DNA of 64,000 nt from Paramacrobiotus metropolitanus. Lineage: Eukaryota; Tardigrada; Eutardigrada; Parachela; Macrobiotidae. Of the stretch, positions 47,719 through 64,000 are shown piece after piece (position 1 is the first letter of the stretch; each line of letters opens with the position of its first letter). The notes beneath the pieces were generated by a model. That model saw nothing but the letters and a program-made list of their open reading frames with translations, searched no databases and had not been told where the DNA came from. The stretch lies in NCBI RefSeq assembly GCF_019649055.1, contig NW_026570349.1, positions 124,001 through 188,000 of the forward strand. The letters run 5' to 3'. The position numbers and the translations under genes are program-made.

Positions 47719-47724
47719 AATAAA
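47719..47724 (+). terminator. Poly(A) signal of the two-module secreted protein
   Basis: AATAAA lies 95 bases after the stop codon, on the sense strand. Confidence 0.55.
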
Positions 47725-57690
<9,966 letters not shown>

Positions 57691-58432
57691 GAAGAACTGC
57701 AAAAGCGGTATGACTCTCTTTCAGACTCTGTGATACAGACGAAAGTTTGTGATTTTCTACTGTTTTTTATCTACACTTTTTACCTCCTGCACTGGTCTTT
57801 CATTAAACGGGCCTCCCACATTAAAAAAAAATTCACAAAAAAATCCGAAAATCACTGCGTTGTTTCACCAGTGGCAGACAAAACTGTCAGAAGTGCAATA
57901 AATAAAAATTTTAGCAGATATGCAGACAGTCGAATATGTACTCGTAAGTCGCCACGCATGATTTCAAGAAACACGTAAATAATTCATGTGACAGTGCGCA
58001 CAAACTCGTACTGTCGTATACGCTACACACTGGGTCCTGTAAAGACAATGTACATCCTTTTTAACAATCGGGTATCCAGTGATATTCTTTAACATGTTTT
58101 TCAAATGACGAAAAACCCTTCTAATTCATCATCTTTTGGTATTTGCGCTGGTGCATTTGACTCTGCAAAGCAGTGTATTCCACTTATATCTGCATAGTTC
58201 GACTGTAATTAATTTTATTAGAAGGTATTTCTGCGTACCACTGGTTTTGTGTTTGTGGAAAATCAGTTTGCTCATTCATCGTGCATTGCATAGAAACGGT
58301 TTGACGAGCCGCGTAGCAATGCACAGAACAACGATGGTCTTTTCAGAGCAGTACAAAACTCTGAACATACGTACATTTTCTGTTTGATGTGCACACTGCA
58401 CAATGTTTCCTAACAAATAACGCGCCCCACTC
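57691..58432. other. Tail-to-tail intergenic region
   Basis: The ABC transporter (plus) and the downstream GIN-domain gene (minus) converge here. AATAAA at 57897-57902 is the likely transporter poly(A) signal. No gene was seen. Confidence 0.5.
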
Positions 58433-59918
58433 TTATGCTATCTTGTACCATCGACCGAACCCCACAGTGGAAAAATCAGTGCGAGGATGACCTTTGTAGC
58501 CTACGCTGGTAAAACCCCCACTACTCCCAGCCAGATGGTAGAGGGCGTTAAGCGTCACCTGACCCCTCCCAGAGGCGCTGACAAAGCCGTCCTGCGCGAG
58601 TAATTGTTCGGCATCCAGCTGACCCACACCGGCCAGGTCAAGCGTGAGGGACCGCGTTCGTTCCGCCAGGAAGATCCGCCCGGTGCCGGATAAGCTGGCG
58701 CGCACGTAAACCGCTTGCAGAGCCGGTAGACGAATGCTCCCGGCGCCGGAAAGAAGTACCTGGATTCTGTTAGCGGATGCGACGGGGATGGTGATGGAGC
58801 CCGCTCCGGAGATGGCCAGCTGCAGGACGGGTGTGGTGACCGGGGAGGCGGGCTCGACGGTGACGGATCCGTAGTGCGGGATGCTGATGGCGCGGAGGTT
58901 TCGTGTGGTTAGGTGAATGTGGATGTCCGGGAGACGGGCAGGAGGACTGAAAACGTTGAAAGATTGACTTCTAAATTTCAAAAGTTTCGCACTTTTAAAA
59001 TGAACTTTACTGGGAAAATATACTTTTAGGAAATTTGAACACGCAAGGTGTCGGTTACCGACAGTAAAACAGTACAATAACATACTGTACTATCAGTAGT
59101 CTCGGCTCACGATGTCCAGATTTTTTAAAGCCGGAGCGCGAGTTCTTACTTTCGCGGCTGTCGGAGTCAGCCGCCCGTGTTAACTACTTCGCGTTCACGT
59201 AATTCATATTCAGTGAATGCTATGAAAATGCAGACAGCGTGCGACCGATGCACTGTAAAAAATCCGGATACCATGAGCCGAGAGTACAGTACGTAAAACT
59301 ATACCGGTTAACGTGTTCGATTAATAAAAAAGACCCAAGTATACCGTAGTTTCTCAATCGGTCCTTAAACGGAAAAATTAAAATTAATTCTGAACTGGAA
59401 CTGAAAAATTCTAAATTGGATTCTAATTCTAAATTGGAAAAACCTTATCGAATCATAATCGAATCCAATACGCAACTAAAACACCAAGCCAAATCGCTGA
59501 CACACAAGCAATAATAACACGAAATGCACTACTGCTGAAGTTTAAATTCTTTAAACTTGTATACCTACTTGTAGCCCGTCATTATTCCAAAATTACGTTA
59601 ATTAAGCTCACCAGGGCGCTGATCTCGAACCATAAGCGATGGTTCGAATGGGCCTGGGCATCTCGTCAAAATCGTATCTTGTCTCCACTGGTTTTTTTGT
59701 ATTGTTGACCCCTTGGCATGACGACCAATAATCATCGCCGATAACCAGCTGATCCCCGGTAACCACTGCACGAATCCCTTGCACATAGGACGCGTTCTCG
59801 GGCGGCGCGGTGATGACGATTCGCTCCCGGCCCTCAGGATCTACGCGCATAGTTACCGGAAACGGCGCCCACAACTCCAGGGCGCTGAAGGGCGGAAGTG
59901 CTCGCTGGTCAGCAGTAC
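58433..59918 (-). CDS. GIN/DUF2807-type beta-helix protein, copy B (5' exon missing)
   Basis: The exons are 59612-59918 and 58433-58946, joined through a phase-2 GTGAGC donor. The second exon repeats a glycine-rich rung motif: ISGAGSI, LSGAGSI, LSGTGRI, LAGVGQL, ASGRGQV, then SVGYKGHPRTDFSTVGFGR and a stop. The first exon carries FPVTMRVDPEGRERIVI and GDQLVI. This fits the GIN/DUF2807 fold (putative adhesin head), known to me mainly from bacteria, especially Bacteroidetes. It has the same exon structure and phases as the paralogue at 61.7-63.5 kb. The 5' exon was not identified (a weak candidate ends at 60452), so signal peptide and start are unknown. Confidence 0.7.
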
Positions 59919-61703
59919 CTATAAATAATTTAAGTAATAATTTAATTTACAGAATTAATTAGTACGTATCCTGCATGAGTGCCGGTTGCACTGAAGAAGT
60001 GCATGCTTTATGTTGATCAAGGAAACTGGGATCTTCTTCACTTACTTGACTGCGGTATTACGAGTAGTACAGCCGATGTGCCGGCTATCCATGAACATCC
60101 AACTGCAAAAAATAGTGCAGCACGGCTTCTTGTATTGAGCATTTTAGAGCCAGATAATAAGTGCTAAACGATTCGATATTCTTGAATATAGCGTTACTTC
60201 GTAATTTATATTTAGAAGAATTTAATCAACTTAGCTGGGCAGATATCTGACCGCACTGTTTGATCGATTTGAACACCAAGTCTTTCTTGCAAGTGAAATG
60301 AACGATTGACCGGCCTAGTGTCAGCGGGCTGTCAGATCGGTTGTCTCTGCTCGGTATATGAACAGTTGCATCCTGTTGCAGTGCCATCACGCTATACAAT
60401 GTTCGTGTTCTTTGTTAATAAAAAAACTAACACTGTTTAGACTATACATACCAGGAAACTTCCTCCAGTACGCAGCAAAAAACTGAGTCGCTTCGACATC
60501 CCCTTAAAGAAAAATGAAATCCGTTTGAGTTAACATTCTTGTTTAACCGTACGAGTACATGTATTAATGTGGTGACTGCAGTAAAAGCGGCATGCACAGA
60601 GCCCAGCCAGAAAAGCTGCACGAGTGCAGTATTAAAGCAAATGAATCCAGTGTCTTGCGGCATCGAACTGCATGATATACCGAGTGTAAAAGATGTACGA
60701 GTAATTTCGGGGTACAGTGCTTTTAAAACCATGCAAGTATAAAACTGAGATTTGAAAGAGCGTAAAGGGTTTAACGGAAATATAGTATTGCAACGGCAAC
60801 TTCTAAGCTGCCACTAGTGGAGTGGGTTAATCCACCCGTACCACGATAAAACGAGGTTTGATGGTTCGTCGGTGACCGTCGGTGATGTTGCGAGTTAGCG
60901 AATTACCCTAAAATCAGTTATGCAATTGCGAACAGGTTAACCGATACCGGCGCGATTGTCAAAGTGTACAAACATTTTTAATCAGCTGAAAAGTCATTGG
61001 GGAAGAGCAAGGGCAAGGGCAAGAGCAAGAATGATTTCAGAACATTCAGACAATCTCAGAAGTCTAGAAAATCCACGTTAGAACTGGTTATCTCGTACAA
61101 GTGCACATTCAGATGTTTCCGGTTGAACTAGCACCAATGAGATGTACATCTTCACTACAGATCTCTTTTGTACGGCTATAGTATGTTGTACGGTGAATGA
61201 AAGGCGAACAGCCAGTAGCGAATTTACAGTGAGTGCGTTTCGGTTCCTCATATACACACTGGAAAAGCAGAGAACCAGCCTCCAATCGGACTTATTTACT
61301 ACGTATATCTGGAAACGGTCGACATAGATGATTGATTATAGCTCAAAGAGGCTGTCCCGGCAATTATTTAACACGTCAAAAGACTCAAAACATTGACTGG
61401 AGATCATAATAATATATATTGTTTCAAGAGCAACAAGCGATCTATCTATATCTCGGTGGGCATATGTTAGCGTACAGCGTTGTATTAGTTATAATCCACA
61501 AGAAAGTGCTTTTCCGGCCGCACAGGGGAATAAGAATGTGAATAATCGAGCCAGGTGACAAAGATAAATATTGACTAACAATCAACATAAAGTATTAAAG
61601 GAACGGTACAAAAAAACGGTACAAAATTATCACGCAATTCGTGTTTCCTGTTTCACATGCCCAAATTCCAAAATTTGTTTTAAGTAGCACACGCACCACT
61701 TTT
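59919..61703. other. Region between the two GIN-domain genes
   Basis: It should contain the 5' exon and promoter of copy B. A possible small minus-strand exon lies near 60453-60505 with a GTATGT donor. A GGGCAA/GAGCAA micro-repeat lies at 61003-61030. No other gene was seen. Confidence 0.35.
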
Positions 61704-63680
61704 CTATGAAATCTGGTACACTCGACCGAACCCACTGTTAGAAATATCGACCCGGGGATGACCTTTATATCCCACACTTCCCATACCGCTAACGCTCCCA
61801 CTAAGACTATACAGGGCGTTGATGATGGCTCTACCAATTCCGGATGCACTGACGTAGCCGTTCCCCGCCAGGAGGTTGCCGGCATCCAGCTGACCGACGC
61901 CCGAGAGGTCGACATTCAGTTGCCGGGTCTGTCCGGCCAGGATAATTCGTCCGGTTCCCGACAAGCTGGTGCCCACGAAATCCGCTTGCACAGCCGGCAG
62001 ACGGATGCTCCCAGCGCCCGAGAGAGCCACCTGGATACCATTAGCGAAAGCGGTGGGGATTGTGATAGAGCCGGCCCCCGAGACGGACAGCTGTAGGTCG
62101 GGGGTACTGACCGGAGAGCTCGGCTCGACAGTCACGGATCCGTAGCTCGGTATGCTGATGGCGCGGATGTGCCGGGTGGTCACGTGAATGCGGACGTCCG
62201 GCAAAGGATGCGGCTGATTGTGACTGCAAATGTCTCATACGTCTTGTATACGTTTTACCGGGCTCAAAAATACATGTAGTATGGAAACCAGGTTTAAATC
62301 CATTAATCAAGCCACTGATTTTGCCTCATTACGTATTGACTGACATGTAATAAAACCCGTTAACTGCACGAGTAATTGGAAGAAAACGAAACTGGAATGC
62401 TGCGAATGTACGGATACTGTACGATTTTTCAGAACAACCGATCATTTGCCCAATGCGTATATTAACACTTGACCTTTCACATGTACCGATTTCCTGGTGG
62501 TACAGCAATTTCGAAAACTATTAAGTTTGTTTTGCATGGTTCTCTCTTTGCATATCAATTTTACATAATTATATCCGGTAAGTGTGCAAAGTATAAAATA
62601 TACAAATTTCTCAGAGTTTTTAACAGGTATTTGTTGTCTCCTGCGTGAGATTAACACCTGCGGTTCTGGTCTAAGCGAAATGAGAACTACTATGCAAAAC
62701 TCGTATGCAAAACAATTACTTTTTGAAATTAGGAAACTGGATACGTTTGCGTTATTAGAAAATTTCTCCATTTTAAAAATGTACAGCAAAAGTGACCATT
62801 TTGTTGAGAAAGTCGAAATATTGTGCGACATGTACAGCAACATACCGTAGACTCAGGTCATTCCAAAAAATGTTCATGGCAAACTTGCACTCACCAAATC
62901 ACTGATCCCAGACCTGTGGAACTAGCAGTAATGCTGGTAACGGACGCTTTGTTAACGGTGATTGTCACTGGTCCATGTGTAGGGCCGGCCTCGAAACATT
63001 GCATTTCATAACCGGATACAATGACCAGCTGATCACCGTTAACGAACGTTCGGATCCGCCGTATGTGGGACGCTTGTTCAGGCGGCGCGGTGATGATAAT
63101 CCGTTCTTGGCCAACAGGATCGACGCGAACGGTTACCGGGAACGGCGCTTGCAACTCCAGGGCGCCGAAGGGTGGCAGGGCGCGCTGATCAGCAATAACT
63201 GCAAAAGACAGCATGAATTTATAGATGCTGACTTTGGTTGTAGACATAATATCATACATTGTGTTAATCCCGAAAACTGTCTTCTTACTTGATAACGCGC
63301 AAATCAGGGTGTTGGATGACCATGGACATCCAACGACAAAGAGGAATACAAGATGGTCTCGTGTATGGAACATTCTGGAGATGAATAACAAGCGCCACAG
63401 GACACGATACCTGAAATTCAAAATGCGGCGTCTCAAATCGTAATCATTAAGCACAAGATGGTTTTCTAATTCTTTAAACTAATCTCACTGTGTGTAGCAT
63501 ATATATCTTACCACCGTATTTGACCACTCCCAGCACCGTGTCACAGGTATTAAAACAGCAACGTGTCCGATTGACCCTAAGGTCCGTGCCTGCCGGATCC
63601 GTTGATTTGCTGAACGATCAGTTGGCTGTCGCGCATCCGGATTGCGATGCCAACTCGCAGTGCAACTTTTGTGCCCTTCC
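61704..63680 (-). CDS. GIN/DUF2807-type beta-helix protein, copy A (5' end missing)
   Basis: The exons are about 63512-63670 (5' limit uncertain), 62895-63198 and 61704-62223, all phase-consistent. The first is Cys-rich (four cysteines within its last 40 codons) and ends VVKYG. The second begins ADQRALPPFGALELQ and has FPVTVRVDPVGQERIII, GDQLVIVSGY and PVTITVNKASVTSI. The third has the rung motifs VSGAGSI, LSGAGSI, LSGTGRI, LSGVGQL and ASGIGRA, ending SVGYKGHPRVDISNSGFGR. It is clearly homologous to copy B across both main exons, so the pair is a tandem duplication. The start codon and signal peptide probably lie further upstream or beyond 64000. Extracellular adhesive or structural role is inferred from the family only. 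Confidence 0.7.
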
Positions 63681-64000
63681 TTATTAACCGTTCTAACACC
63701 AGTGTGGTGTTTTTGGGAAACTTAAGTTCGTTAAAAACGGTTGAGGAAACGGTAGAAAAATGTTTTGCTTGGTCAAACCTTGCACGTTAACATTCTGCCT
63801 CGCTCCCATGGTAGTACCATGGGACCAATGTGACGCCATCAGGGCGCAGGCATATAATGAAATATAACTAGGGAAGTGCACCGCTGCAGGCTAGCACTAA
63901 AAGACCGAAGCGAAGCCAGAAATTTCCGTAAGATGGTCCATTTTGAACAAAATCTAATCCTTGTCTAATAACATGACCTTATCTAATAACCTTATCTAAT
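63681..64000. other. Right end of window
   Basis: It contains a short palindrome (63804-63824, TCCCATGGTA arms) and a 62-codon minus-strand ORF that lacks a clear signal peptide. Nothing further is supported. Confidence 0.35.

Overview
This is eukaryotic, intron-rich, AT-rich genomic DNA of an invertebrate animal. It encodes clear metazoan orthologues (CLASP, hnRNP L, an MRP1-type ABCC transporter) in many short exons with GT-AG introns, between intergenic tracts full of decayed mobile DNA. The gene style, with compact introns plus a bacterial-type domain family, would fit a small ecdysozoan such as a tardigrade. The sequence alone does not prove the taxon. Exon models were built by hand from splice signals, reading phase and family similarity. 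No search was run.

Layout. 1-12.2 kb, minus strand: thirteen exons of CLASP, running off the left edge, with tandem and inverted repeats in its introns. 12.2-13.5 kb: shared upstream region of the divergent CLASP and hnRNP L genes. 13.5-22.0 kb, plus strand: complete 15-exon hnRNP L. 23.5-28.0 kb, minus strand: four-exon leucine-rich-repeat type I membrane protein whose last-but-two intron holds a decayed transposon with SWIM-finger coding remnants. 28-40 kb: gene-poor, with a retrotransposon fragment, a perfect 52-bp palindrome, a foldback element, microsatellites and one unrecognised spliced ORF near 36.4-37.0 kb. 40.2-44.7 kb: end of a retrotransposon ORF split by a ~4.0 kb KDZ-type DNA transposon with a 9-bp target duplication and phased 10-bp repeat arrays. 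45.3-46.4 kb: secreted LRR protein. 46.8-47.6 kb: secreted protein made of two 143-residue modules, family not recognised. 49.0-57.7 kb: complete MRP1-like ABC transporter in 25 exons. 58.4-63.7 kb, minus strand: two tandem paralogues with a GIN/DUF2807-type beta-helix domain, a family best known from bacteria.

The housekeeping genes act separately: CLASP on microtubule plus ends, hnRNP L in pre-mRNA splicing, the ABCC pump in export of conjugates. The LRR, module-duplicated and GIN-domain proteins look extracellular or cell-surface. The most notable items are the secreted two-module protein, the GIN-domain pair (possible horizontal transfer), the KDZ element nested in a retroelement with helically phased subterminal repeats, and several single-base frame slips at homopolymers that look like assembly errors.
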